Assembly (NCBI GenBank): GCA_965369945.1 | Contig: CBDUST010000080.1 | Location: 1-15,228 of the forward strand | From: JADFNO01 sp965369945 | Lineage (GTDB): Bacteria; Planctomycetota; Phycisphaerae; Phycisphaerales; SM1A02 | Reading direction: 5' to 3' | DNA: 15,228 nt | Shown: positions 7,292-14,627 of the stretch, piece by piece | Layout: each line of letters begins with the position of its first letter | How positions within the stretch are numbered: position 1 is the first letter of the stretch | Notes under the pieces: model-generated | Databases searched by the model: none | The model's input: only the letters and a program-made list of their open reading frames with translations | What the model was told of the DNA's origin: nothing | Made by a program: the position numbers and the translations under genes

Positions 7292-9666
7292 TCGTCGCTC
7301 GTCCCTGGTGCTTCTTCCTGAGTCGGTTTGGAGACAGACACGCGACTTCGATACAACGTCTTTCGCCGCTTCGGGCTCGGTGGATCGGCGTCGACACTCG
7401 TCCCAACGGTCACAGGCTCCTGATCCGGATTGGCTGTGTGCCGACGTCCACTTGATTTCTCGGCAACAGCGGCGTCCTGAGGAGCTGGCCCGTCGTGCGG
7501 CGAAGCCGGTTGCGATTCATGCGTTGAATCGACGCGGGTCTTGGATCGGCGCTTTCGAGATCTCCGCTTCTTCTTTGGACCGGCCTGCGCAGACTGACCG
7601 TTGGGGCTTGCCACAGCCGATCCAGTCTCCGGCCCAGTTGAAGGCTGAGTTGCGAACCACGCACGAATCTGATCCGCGACTTCGGAGGAAATTGTCGACA
7701 TGTGATTCGCAACGTCCGGCACCTCATCTGCTTCACATCGAGTCAGGACCTCACGCGATTTCACATTCAACTCGTTCGCCAATTGGTGAACTCGGATCGC
7801 GCCATCTTCGCTTCCTTCGCTCAGTACCTTGGATCGACGTCGTCTTCGTCGACGCTTCTTCTTGGAGCCTGCTCCATCCTCCGAGATCGTGTCCGTTGCG
7901 GGCTCATCGGTCTTGGACTGAACCTGGTCCGGCTCGAGATCCTCCGGCTGAATCGCGGTTGGCTCGGCCGATGCCGGAACAGACGCTGATCGTCGCCGCC
8001 GTCGTCGCTTCTTTGTGGACGTTGTAGCGGTCTGGTCTTTGGTCTTCGCCTCCGCGGCCGACGCTCGATCCTCCTGTTCCAACTGGGCCACGGTCGGCGG
8101 CTTCAGAGCCGGCAACTTGCTGATGTCGATGTCAGCGTTGCGCTCGTCGCAGGCGTAATAATCGATTCGATCCGCGGCGATCGCCTCACTGACCCGTACA
8201 CTAATCTTTTTGCCCGTATCGTCCTCCAGCGCAACCAACTCTCTGCGCCGGCCGCTGAGCAATACCGACGCCACGCGAGACGAACAGACAACTTCCACGC
8301 TCTTCACCCGATCGAACTGTAGCAAGTACCCAACGTGCCGCATTGTGTCTGCGCCGACCGACTCGGGCGTCTTGATCTCGCCGTGGCCGTCGCATTTCGG
8401 GCAATCCATGTAGTGCGTCTTGCGCAAACTTGGTCGCATCCGCTGTCGAGTCATTTCCAAAATACCAAACTCACTGATGGGCAACACCGTCGCCTTGGCA
8501 CGATCTCGCTTCAGGCATGCAAGGAATCGCTCCTCGATGTCGCGTCGGTGCTTGGCCATATGCATGTCGATCAGATCATTGATGACCAGACCACCGAGGT
8601 CGCGCAAACGAAGCTGCCGACAGATCTCGTCCGCCGCCTCGCAATTGGTTCGATACGCATTGGTTTCGCTGTCTCGGGCGCTACGACTACGGCCGGAGTT
8701 CACATCGATCGCTACCAGCGCCTCAGTCTGCTCGATCACGAGCTTGCCACCGGAGGGCAACGGAACCTCGCGGCTGTGAATCAAATCGATCTGTCGCTCG
8801 ACGTCAAAGGCATGGAAGATCGGAGCCGGACCGCGATATCGAATGATCTTCGGCGCCGACCGCGGGGCTACGACTCGGAGGAACTGTGATGCTCGTTCGT
8901 GCGCCGACTCGCAGTCCACCACGATCGCGCTAATCGACGGACGCAACACGTCACGAATCGTACGAATGAGTAGATCGGATTCGCCGTACAGCTCGCACGG
9001 GGCGCCGACCGTCTTGATCCGTTTGTCCATCACCTTCCACAGGCGCGTCAGATACGCCACGTCGCGCGTCAGTTCCGTCTTCCCCTTGTCGAATCCCGCC
9101 GTACGCAGGATGAACCCAAACCCCTCGGGTAGTTTGACGGAATCGAGAATCTCGCGCATCGCGCGGCGCTTCTCCGGATCCTCGAGCTTGCGCGACACGC
9201 CGACCCGATCCATCTCCGGCATCATGACGACGAGCCGGCCCGGGATCGACAGATAACTAGTCAGGGTCGGCCCCTTCGTGCCGATGCCTTCCTTGAGCAC
9301 CTGCACCTGCACTTCGTCGCCGCGCTTCAGGGCATCTTGCATCAGCGGACGTTCACGCCGAGGAATCTTCCGACCCACGCGCTCTGTGCGCTTGGAGCCG
9401 GGGAAGTACCGCGGGTGAAGGTCGGAGATGTGCAGGAAACCGGTTTGCCCCTGCCCGTAATCGACGAACGCAGCTTGAATCGCCGGCTCCACGTTGGTGA
9501 CGCGACCCTTGTAGATGTTGCCAACGTTCGTCGCGCTGGCGAGGCGCTCCGAATACAACTCCTCAAGATGTCCGTCCTGGAGTATGGCGATCCGGCATTC
9601 GTCGCCGGACGCACTGTTTACCAGCATCAACTCAGATGGACCACTGCTCTTTTTTTGTTCGGTCAC
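7288..9666 (-). CDS. ribonuclease E/G with IF2_N-like domain in a basic tail
   Basis: This is an RNase E/G-family endoribonuclease for mRNA decay and rRNA/tRNA processing. Numbered from GTG 9666 (792 residues), an S1 RNA-binding domain (about 45-145, with NIYKGRVTNV and AAFVDYGQGQTGFLHI) leads into the catalytic core. The Mg ligands are D321 in VAIDVNSGRS and D364 in VINDLIDM, and the zinc-link CPKC is at 422-425. The spacing of these sites equals that of E. coli RNase E. After about residue 525 the tail is disordered and charged, with Lys/Arg tracts at about 552-559, 602-611 and 698-710. Between the last two lies a folded segment (about 623-672: RVHQLANELNVKSREVL ... HMSTISSEVADQI) resembling the N-terminal domain of initiation factor IF-2. 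The GTG is preceded by AGAGAGG; a TTG at 9690 lacks this. The stop overlaps dxr. Confidence 0.95.
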   Translation of the reverse strand: MTEQKKSSGPSELMLVNSASGDECRIAILQDGHLEELYSERLASATNVGNIYKGRVTNVEPAIQAAFVDYGQGQTGFLHISDLHPRYFPGSKRTERVGRKIPRRERPLMQDALKRGDEVQVQVLKEGIGTKGPTLTSYLSIPGRLVVMMPEMDRVGVSRKLEDPEKRRAMREILDSVKLPEGFGFILRTAGFDKGKTELTRDVAYLTRLWKVMDKRIKTVGAPCELYGESDLLIRTIRDVLRPSISAIVVDCESAHERASQFLRVVAPRSAPKIIRYRGPAPIFHAFDVERQIDLIHSREVPLPSGGKLVIEQTEALVAIDVNSGRSRSARDSETNAYRTNCEAADEICRQLRLRDLGGLVINDLIDMHMAKHRRDIEERFLACLKRDRAKATVLPISEFGILEMTRQRMRPSLRKTHYMDCPKCDGHGEIKTPESVGADTMRHVGYLLQFDRVKSVEVVCSSRVASVLLSGRRRELVALEDDTGKKISVRVSEAIAADRIDYYACDERNADIDISKLPALKPPTVAQLEQEDRASAAEAKTKDQTATTSTKKRRRRRRSASVPASAEPTAIQPEDLEPDQVQSKTDEPATDTISEDGAGSKKKRRRRRRRSKVLSEGSEDGAIRVHQLANELNVKSREVLTRCEADEVPDVANHMSTISSEVADQIRAWFATQPSTGPETGSAVASPNGQSAQAGPKKKRRSRKRRSKTRVDSTHESQPASPHDGPAPQDAAVAEKSSGRRHTANPDQEPVTVGTSVDADPPSPKRRKTLYRSRVSVSKPTQEEAPGTSDE

Positions 9667-9855
9667 GGGGGCGCCTCTCTGGGCTTCCAAGTCCGTCGAG
9701 CGCCTCGATCGCCGCGCATTACAGAAACCATAGGCAACGATCGTGCTCGAACAGCACGGCTCGCGCCACCTGGGGCCCGCATGGGGACAGGGTCTATGGT
9801 CTGTGCAAATGCGCGCAACGCGGCATCTCGTCGGTGGCCAACGGCTGGTGCCAGG

Positions 9856-9882
9856 GGATGCCCGCTGTTTCGCGGGGCATCC
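9856..9882 (-). terminator. hairpin after ptsI
   Basis: GGATGCCCGC and GCGGGGCATCC pair around a 6-base loop with one bulged base, in the 264-base gap between ptsI and the RNase gene. It could end or attenuate the ptsI transcript, but no U-run follows on either strand. It may instead be another dispersed palindrome. The same gap holds a smaller hairpin, CGTGCT/AGCACG, at 9742-9758, in what would be the RNase leader. Confidence 0.35.
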
Positions 9883-9930
9883 GTCTCATCCAACACGGCC
9901 TTGGCCGGTGTGTTTGTTCGCCCGGGATGA

Positions 9931-11688
9931 CTACCCAGCGGTCCAACCGCCGTCCATACCGGGAAGTACTTCTTGAACCTTTTCACGCAGGCAATTCAAT
10001 ACCTGACGCTCTGAATCGAACGAGCCCACCTTTCGGGCGAGCCGCTCGCACATGCCTATATCGACCGATCTTATCACCCGCTTCACGTGCGGTAGCTGCG
10101 ATGGCACCAAAGACAGGGTACGCAGCCCCATCCCCAGCAGCAACATGGTGTAGACAACATCTCCGGCGATCTCCCCGCAGATGCTCGTTTGGACGTCAAA
10201 TCGACGTCCGGCCCGGATCACCATCTTGATCAACTGTAGCACCGCTGGATGCGACCCCGTATACAGGTTCGCTACCCGCTCGTTGGCCCGGTCAACCGCC
10301 AGCGTATATTGAATCAGGTCGTTCGTGCCGATCGAGAAGAATGATACCTCCCGCGCCAGGGTCGAAGCTGTCAACGCCGCGCTGGGGACCTCGATCATCA
10401 CCCCCACCGGCATGTCCGCGTCGAACTCGATCCCGTCTTCGGCGCACTCCTCCATCGTGTCGTTGAGGATCAACTTCGCCTGCTTCAGCTCCATTGCCGT
10501 CGAGACCAACGGGAACATCACCTTCACCGGCCCCAACGCGGATGCTCGTAAAATCGCACGAAGCTGTGTCTTGAACATCGGCAGATTCTGGAGGCAGTAA
10601 CGAATACTCCGCAGACCAAGAAACGGATTACGCTCAGGCTCTTCGGCGCGATCCTGCGTGTATTTGTCCGCACCAAGATCAAGCGTGCGGATCGTCAACG
10701 GCAGACCATCGAGCAAATCAATACACTGCTTGTACGCCTGAAAATGCTCCTCCTCCGTCGGTTGTGTCTTGCTCGTTAGGTACAGGAACTCCGTTCGGTA
10801 CAGCCCCACGCCGTCACCCCCGTTGGAAATCACCGCTTCGATCTCGCGCGCAAATTCGATGTTCCCCAGCAGTGCGATGCGCACCCCATCCTGGGTAACC
10901 GGCTCCAGCTCCGCGTATTCGCGCAGCCGAATTTGGTAATCGCCAATACGCTCAATGTCACGGCGATACTGCTCCAACGTCTCCGCATCGGGGCGCACCA
11001 CAACCACCCCACCTCGCCCATCAATCACCAACTCGTCGCCGTCCTCCACATACTGCGTCAGTCGCTGACAACCCACCACCACCGGAATACCCAATGCTGC
11101 GGCAACGATCGACGTGTGACTGGTTCGCCCACCTGCATCCGTCGCAAACCCGATTACCTTCTCCAGGTCCATTGAGGCGGCACGCGCCGGCGTCATGTCG
11201 TGCGACACCACAACCACCGGCTCGGTCTGACGCTCCAAGCGATCCTGCGATTGACCCATCAGCTGGCTCAACACACGCCGATCCAGGTCCATCAGATCGT
11301 TCGTCTTTTGGCGAAATACCTCACTGTCCATCGCTCGGAATCGAGCGCTCATCGCCCGGAACGCCTTGGCCACTGCGTACTCTGCCGTCACGTGGTCCTG
11401 CTCGATGCTCGCGCGAACCGGCTCCAGTAGCGACGGGTCGTGAAGCATCCCCAGGTGAAATTCAAATATCTTGGCCGGCTCAGGCCCCAACTGCTCCGCC
11501 ACACGCTCGCGGTCCAGTTGAAGCTCCTTCGTCGCCCCCTTGATCGCTGCGTCCAGCCGCTCGTGCTGGCGGGCGGCTTGATCGTCCGCCACAATCCGGT
11601 GAGGCACATAGTGCAGCGCGTCGTCCAGGACCAATGCCCGGCCGATAACGATGCCCGGCGATACTGGGATTCCTTTGATTGCTTCCAT
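9931..11688 (-). CDS. ptsI: phosphoenolpyruvate-protein phosphotransferase (PTS enzyme I)
   Basis: Enzyme I takes phosphate from phosphoenolpyruvate onto a histidine and passes it to HPr, starting the phosphotransferase cascade in the cytoplasm. The 585 residues match the family length. The N-terminal domain begins KGIPVSPGIVIGRA, and the phosphorylated histidine is H191 in GGRTSHTSIVAAALGIP. The C-terminal barrel shows GVGLYRTEFLYL, EVPSAAL, the signature FSIGTNDLIQYTLAVDR, and the catalytic cysteine in SICGEIAGD. No HPr or sugar-specific enzyme II lies in the window, so whether it serves sugar uptake or regulation cannot be told here. The ATG at 11688 has no strong ribosome binding site. 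A putative promoter lies about 80 bases upstream. The RNase gene follows after 264 bases and may be separately expressed. Confidence 0.96.
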   Translation of the reverse strand: MEAIKGIPVSPGIVIGRALVLDDALHYVPHRIVADDQAARQHERLDAAIKGATKELQLDRERVAEQLGPEPAKIFEFHLGMLHDPSLLEPVRASIEQDHVTAEYAVAKAFRAMSARFRAMDSEVFRQKTNDLMDLDRRVLSQLMGQSQDRLERQTEPVVVVSHDMTPARAASMDLEKVIGFATDAGGRTSHTSIVAAALGIPVVVGCQRLTQYVEDGDELVIDGRGGVVVVRPDAETLEQYRRDIERIGDYQIRLREYAELEPVTQDGVRIALLGNIEFAREIEAVISNGGDGVGLYRTEFLYLTSKTQPTEEEHFQAYKQCIDLLDGLPLTIRTLDLGADKYTQDRAEEPERNPFLGLRSIRYCLQNLPMFKTQLRAILRASALGPVKVMFPLVSTAMELKQAKLILNDTMEECAEDGIEFDADMPVGVMIEVPSAALTASTLAREVSFFSIGTNDLIQYTLAVDRANERVANLYTGSHPAVLQLIKMVIRAGRRFDVQTSICGEIAGDVVYTMLLLGMGLRTLSLVPSQLPHVKRVIRSVDIGMCERLARKVGSFDSERQVLNCLREKVQEVLPGMDGGWTAG

Positions 11689-11768
11689 GGATCACGCGTA
11701 ACACCCCCCTGCAGGCACCCGCCGTACCCACCCACAACACAACAGCGAAAAGCCCCAGGGACCGCGTG

Positions 11769-11798
11769 AGTATACGCGAACCCCTACCCATAGGGGTT
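11769..11798 (-). promoter_or_regulatory. putative ptsI promoter with inverted repeat
   Basis: On the minus strand TATACT (11774-11769) is a good -10 box, about 80 bases before the ptsI ATG. Immediately upstream, AACCCCTA and TAGGGGTT form a perfect 8-base inverted repeat around 4 bases (11779-11798), covering the spacer and -35 region. GGTTAACC (11795-11802) is palindromic too. No good -35 hexamer is present, which would fit a promoter needing an activator, or the repeat may be a repressor site. Confidence 0.4.
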
Positions 11799-11834
11799 AA
11801 CCTGGGTAATTCGAGCCGCTCAAAGGCCCTGAGC

Positions 11835-11995
11835 GGACTCACCGCAGAGAAGATGTAACCACAGATAAACACAGATGGACACGGATAGGTCCGGGTGGAA
11901 TCGGAGGAATCGCCGGAAAGTCGAAACGCCAGAAAGGGACTCACCGCAGGGGCGCGGAGCACGCAGAGGGGAAGAAACCACAAATGGACACGGAT
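11835..11995 (+). repeat. two imperfect copies of a dispersed repeat unit
   Basis: The ordered blocks GGACTCACCGCAG, AACCACA and ATGGACACGGAT occur at 11835, 11857 and 11875, and again at 11937, 11976 and 11984. The unit is about 50-60 bases and the copies are offset by 102-119 bases, so spacers differ. Phrases such as ACCACAGAT-ACACAGATGGACACGGAT are, from memory, found between genes in many environmental bacterial genomes. Open frames across it read as repetitive nonsense. Confidence 0.6.
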
Positions 11996-12027
11996 GGGGG
12001 GAGAGGCATCAAGGCATCCTGGCACAA

Positions 12028-12064
12028 AGGCACCAAGTGTAAAGCCGCGACCAGTGGTCGCGGT
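12028..12064 (+). repeat. dispersed repeat, copy 2, with perfect palindrome
   Basis: This copy matches 1809-1845 on the other strand at 35 of 37 bases. Here the palindrome is perfect, with 9-base arms: CCGCGACCA-G-TGGTCGCGG at 12045-12063. No gene ends at this copy, so it is not restricted to gene 3' ends. Confidence 0.75.
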
Positions 12065-12330
12065 CTTCCCTCTGCCATTGTTCTACGAGTCCGCGATCAG
12101 CGGCTCAATCAACCTATGTTGTAATAGAAGCGCTCGTGGACGATCTTCCCGCCTTGCCACCGTTGTGACCTCCGTGGATGAGCGATACGAAACGCCCAAG
12201 ACTTCTGTGTGAAGCCGACAGATCCCATTTGGCCTTCGCCCAACTCCACCGCCGAGCTTGTCGAGGATGAGTGTAACGCGCCTCCGCCTGGAAACCTAAG
12301 TTCCAGTCGCGTGCTTCTGATGGGATCACC
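12065..12330. other. non-coding stretch before the tRNA-like cores
   Basis: I found no credible coding frame, RNA or promoter here. The only structure seen is CCTCCGCCT near 12283 and its reverse complement AGGCGGAGG near 12336, which could pair across the stretch just ahead of the first tRNA-like core. Confidence 0.4.
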
Positions 12331-12402
12331 GTGGGAGGCGGAGGGTGGTAGAGCGTCACGTTGCCAACGTGGATGTCGGGGGGAGTTCCAGGAATTGCCC
12401 CC
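12331..12402 (+). pseudogene. tRNA-Gly(GCC)-like remnant
   Basis: The D-loop side GGTGGTAGAGCG (12344-12355) is followed by a good anticodon arm, TCACG-TTGCCAA-CGTGG (12356-12372), with anticodon GCC, and a GGGGG/CCCCC T-stem. The T-loop is about 15 bases instead of 7, the D-stem does not pair, and the 5' end GTGGGAG finds no matching acceptor strand. It is a degenerate or rearranged tRNA-Gly rather than a working gene. Confidence 0.45.
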
Positions 12403-12410
12403 GGAACGCC

Positions 12411-12482
12411 GTGGGCATCGAGCGGTGGTAGAGCGTCAGCCTTCCAAGCTGAATGTTGACGGTTCGAGTCCGTTCGCCCGCT
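12411..12482 (+). tRNA. tRNA-Gly(TCC)-like gene, intact 3' part; integrase attachment site
   Basis: The anticodon arm TCAGC-CTTCCAA-GCTGA (12436-12452) has anticodon TCC. The T-arm GACGG-TTCGAGT-CCGTT (12458-12474), 3' acceptor CGCCCGC and discriminator T follow in canonical register, without encoded CCA. The 5' part is weaker: acceptor GTGGGCA leaves one G-U pair and an A-C mismatch at the inner end, and the D-stem GAGC/GAGC pairs at only two of four positions. This suggests the 3' two-thirds is the element-borne or attachment half joined to altered 5' sequence. The integrase gene's last codons lie on the opposite strand. Confidence 0.55.
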
Positions 12483-13836
12483 TTGATGAGTCGCCGTGCT
12501 TCGTTGTACAACACTGTGCATTGCCAACAGGTTGCGCATCAACCGTTGCGAGCGCGGCATCGCTTGGCCGGTGAACCGTTGTGACCCCAAATGCACGATT
12601 GGGCGTGTCAGATTCAGCGCCGGTGCTGTCAACGACGCAGGGAGTTTCCTGGTCTCCCATAGCATCATTGCCGTAAGTGCCCGTTGCAACGGCGTGAGTA
12701 GCTTCTGCCGCGACTTCGATGCGTGGCAGGGCATCGACCGCCTTCGTCGCGTCGGCCAGTCTCAGGTCGGTGTAGTACCGCAGCGTGGTCCTCATGTCGG
12801 CGTGCCGCATGATGCGTTGGGCAAGCTGTGGCATAACGCCGGCCTTCGCCAGATTCGTGCTGAGCGTCATACGCATCGCGTGAAGGTCAACCCAACGCCC
12901 GGCTGAATCGACCTTGGCCAGAAAGTCGGACTGCTCGCGGCGCTCGTGCTCGTTGGCATCCTGCTCAGCCTCTTTGATCCACGCCGCCCGTGCTCGTTCC
13001 AGGTCAAGGTAGAACGTGCGGATCGTCGGCATGGTGGGGAACACGCGATCGGCCGGCTTGGCGTCGGCGGGATTCGCTTCCGTCAACGCTTCGATCACCT
13101 GTTCATGCAGCGGGACAAAGTCCTCGCGCGCCGCCTTGCCTACGCCAATGCGAACGCGGAGATACCCGTCTGCCATGTCAACGTCGGCCCAGGTGATCTC
13201 GCGAAGCTCACCGCGCCGAAGCCCCGTCATTGCCGCAGTGAGATAGACCAGCCGGCGAGGCCCGGCTGCGTCCAGCAAGCGGATCAATTCGTCATCGCTC
13301 ATTGCCCGCCGGACACGCCGCCGATCTTTCCGTTCATCCAGCTTCGAGATGACCCGAAGCCGGTTCTCGGCGACGCGCCCCGACTTCACGCACCAGTTGA
13401 CGAAAGCGATTACGGCGGCCCGTGAAGCGTTGATCGTCCTGGCCGCCAGGCCTTCCCGCTTCAAGCCTTGCAAGTGAAGGCTGACGGCGTTGGGTTCCAA
13501 GTCGGGAAGGTGTGCAGCGCCGATACCTTCGATGAGCCGGTTCAGGTGGCCGCGCTTGACCATGATATGCCGTGCGACCTGCCCGACGTGCTCGCAATGA
13601 GCGAAGTAGTCATCCACATGGACCTTGATCGGCTTCCTTCCCTGCTCGGCGAAGCGCTCTGCAGTTGCATCCGTCAGACCGTCAACACGCTTGCGGCATA
13701 CATCCTCGCGCATGGCCGCAAGCTTCCGCGATTCGGCCTTGTCGGTGTAGGCTCGCTTCGTACGGCGTTCGTGGCTCTCATCAAACCACCATGCCGTCCA
13801 GCGTGCGTCACCTTTGCGTCTGAAAACTCCGGGCAT
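12436..13836 (-). CDS. int: tyrosine-type site-specific integrase
   Basis: This recombinase should integrate and excise the element by strand exchange at the adjoining tRNA-Gly. In 466 residues it has an N-terminal arm-binding region, a core-binding SAM-like domain (about 70-165) and a catalytic domain with R207 (TGLRRGEL), a likely lysine near 234, H319-x-x-R322 (LHAMR), H345 (RHADM) and the tyrosine nucleophile Y355 (RYYTDL). About 95 residues follow the catalytic domain without recognisable motifs. The final RANGLEPSTFSLEG is the antisense of the tRNA T-arm and anticodon arm. The TGA stop falls in the anticodon stem. The ATG at 13836 has AAAGGTAGG upstream, inside the end of the XRE gene, whose stop is only 3 bases away, so the two are coexpressed. 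Integrases of elements at tRNA genes often lie next to the site. Confidence 0.94.
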   Translation of the reverse strand: MPGVFRRKGDARWTAWWFDESHERRTKRAYTDKAESRKLAAMREDVCRKRVDGLTDATAERFAEQGRKPIKVHVDDYFAHCEHVGQVARHIMVKRGHLNRLIEGIGAAHLPDLEPNAVSLHLQGLKREGLAARTINASRAAVIAFVNWCVKSGRVAENRLRVISKLDERKDRRRVRRAMSDDELIRLLDAAGPRRLVYLTAAMTGLRRGELREITWADVDMADGYLRVRIGVGKAAREDFVPLHEQVIEALTEANPADAKPADRVFPTMPTIRTFYLDLERARAAWIKEAEQDANEHERREQSDFLAKVDSAGRWVDLHAMRMTLSTNLAKAGVMPQLAQRIMRHADMRTTLRYYTDLRLADATKAVDALPRIEVAAEATHAVATGTYGNDAMGDQETPCVVDSTGAESDTPNRAFGVTTVHRPSDAALATVDAQPVGNAQCCTTKHGDSSKRANGLEPSTFSLEG

Positions 13837-13839
13837 GAT

Positions 13840-14040
13840 TTACCTACCTTTCAATCGCCGGCGTCTGCCGGTCGTAATGTTCAGATCCAAGAGGTCGGCC
13901 AAGCGATCCAGGTTGTTCATCGACAAACCACCGCCGGCCATGAATCGAGACAACGTAGCCTGGTCGATCGCCGTTTCTTTCCATATCTCGTAGCGGCTCA
14001 TACCGCATCCGTCGATCAGCTCTCTGATTCGGTCACTCAT
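13840..14040 (-). CDS. small XRE-type helix-turn-helix regulator
   Basis: The 66-residue protein MSDRIRELIDGC... has one DNA-binding helix-turn-helix at about residues 14-38 (SRYEIWKETAIDQATLSRF), in the Cro/C1 style, then a short helix LDRLADLLDL and a basic tail GRRRRLKGR. It probably controls element genes or assists the integrase. The ATG at 14040 is chosen because its ATGA overlaps the stop of the upstream excisionase-like frame. A longer frame begins at TTG 14103 but would start with 21 residues lacking any domain. The integrase ATG follows 3 bases after the stop. Confidence 0.8.
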   Translation of the reverse strand: MSDRIRELIDGCGMSRYEIWKETAIDQATLSRFMAGGGLSMNNLDRLADLLDLNITTGRRRRLKGR

Positions 14041-14244
14041 CCTGGTCCTGCGCTTCGCTCGCATATCTGCGATGATAGCCGGTACTTGTGTATGATCAAG
14101 CAATCGTCCTTGGCGATCTTGAGCGGTTTCAGCTGTCCCGACTGCACGAGGTCTTCCAGTGATCGCACTGACTTCAGCCCGAAGGTATGTACGAGCGCTC
14201 TCAGCGTCGAATACAAGTTGCTTGATGGGCTGGAACTCGATCAG
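14037..14244 (-). pseudogene. frameshifted excisionase-like helix-turn-helix gene
   Basis: One minus-strand frame reads IEFQPIKQLVFDAESARTYL up to about 14184. A neighbouring frame then reads GLKSVRSLEDLVQSGQLKPL and KIAKDDCLIIHKYRL, ending at TGA 14039-14037. Joined by removing one base in CTTCGGG (14178-14184, read on the minus strand), they give the typical winged-helix pattern of excisionase/MerR-like HTH_17 proteins: DAxxxAxYLGLxSVRSLxxLVxSGxLKPLKI. An excisionase would help the integrase remove the element. No ATG is available; the best start is CTG 14244, 5 bases after GGGAGG. The stop overlaps the XRE gene as ATGA. It may be a decayed gene, a sequencing error or a frameshift-expressed gene. 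Neither half alone makes a complete domain. Confidence 0.55.
14072..14099 (-). promoter_or_regulatory. possible internal promoter for the XRE-integrase pair
   Basis: TTGATC (14099-14094) and TATCAT (14077-14072) are 16 bases apart on the minus strand, about 30-60 bases before the XRE ATG. They lie within the excisionase-like frame, so the match may be chance. Confidence 0.25.
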
Positions 14245-14267
14245 GCCGTCCTCCCGTTCTCCGAGGT

Positions 14268-14627
14268 TCAGGTGTCTGCTTCTCTATCCGCACTCCACAG
14301 CGGGGGTTCGCCCCCATCATCGTCGTGGATCCCCGGCGCCTGGTCGGAACAGCAGATAACTCGGGTGGGTTCGTCGGATTGATCTGGCCGCGGCGAGCGA
14401 TTGTCCAGTCGTTGTAACGCTGCGGCACACTCGGCCTTCGTTCCATGCTCAACCAGCAGCTCGTCCTCGGCTTGTTCCGCAGCATCGCCGGGCGAAGCTC
14501 CCGAATATTGCTCAAGAATTGCTGCCCGGTTGATATGCTGATTCAATATCTTGTCCGCCAACTCGGGACGCAGCGCCTTCAAGAAGCGCTTGTAATCAAT
14601 GCCGGCACGGTGACGGATACTGCTCAT
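14268..14627 (-). CDS. hypothetical protein of the element
   Basis: I do not recognise this 119-residue protein. The first 50 residues (MSSIRHRAGIDYKRFLKAL...) look helical and charged. The rest is acidic and low in hydrophobic residues, with DDDGGEPP near the end, so it is probably partly disordered. No membrane segment or catalytic motif is visible. The ATG at 14627 has AAAGGG 7 bases upstream and overlaps the upstream gene's stop as ATGA, which supports it as a real gene. A competing frame at 14201-14515 lacks such a start. The excisionase-like gene follows after about 23 bases. Confidence 0.6.
   Translation of the reverse strand: MSSIRHRAGIDYKRFLKALRPELADKILNQHINRAAILEQYSGASPGDAAEQAEDELLVEHGTKAECAAALQRLDNRSPRPDQSDEPTRVICCSDQAPGIHDDDGGEPPLWSADREADT

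Noticed and set aside
9688..9690. TTG at 9690 as the RNase E/G start
   Set aside because: The GTG eight codons later has an AGAGAGG at the right distance, and the extra residues show no conserved feature.
11480..12025. Open minus-strand frame of 181 codons across the ptsI upstream region
   Set aside because: It overlaps the 5' part of ptsI and its remainder translates the dispersed repeats (phrases like VFICGYIFSAVS), typical of a chance frame through repeat DNA.
12001..12064. Possible CRISPR array from short recurring palindromes
   Set aside because: Repeats are single, not regularly spaced, and there are no cas genes or uniform spacers.
12114..12734. Minus-strand frame of 206 codons over the tRNA-like region
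   Set aside because: It covers both tRNA-like cores and the integrase 3' end in another frame, so it is a shadow.
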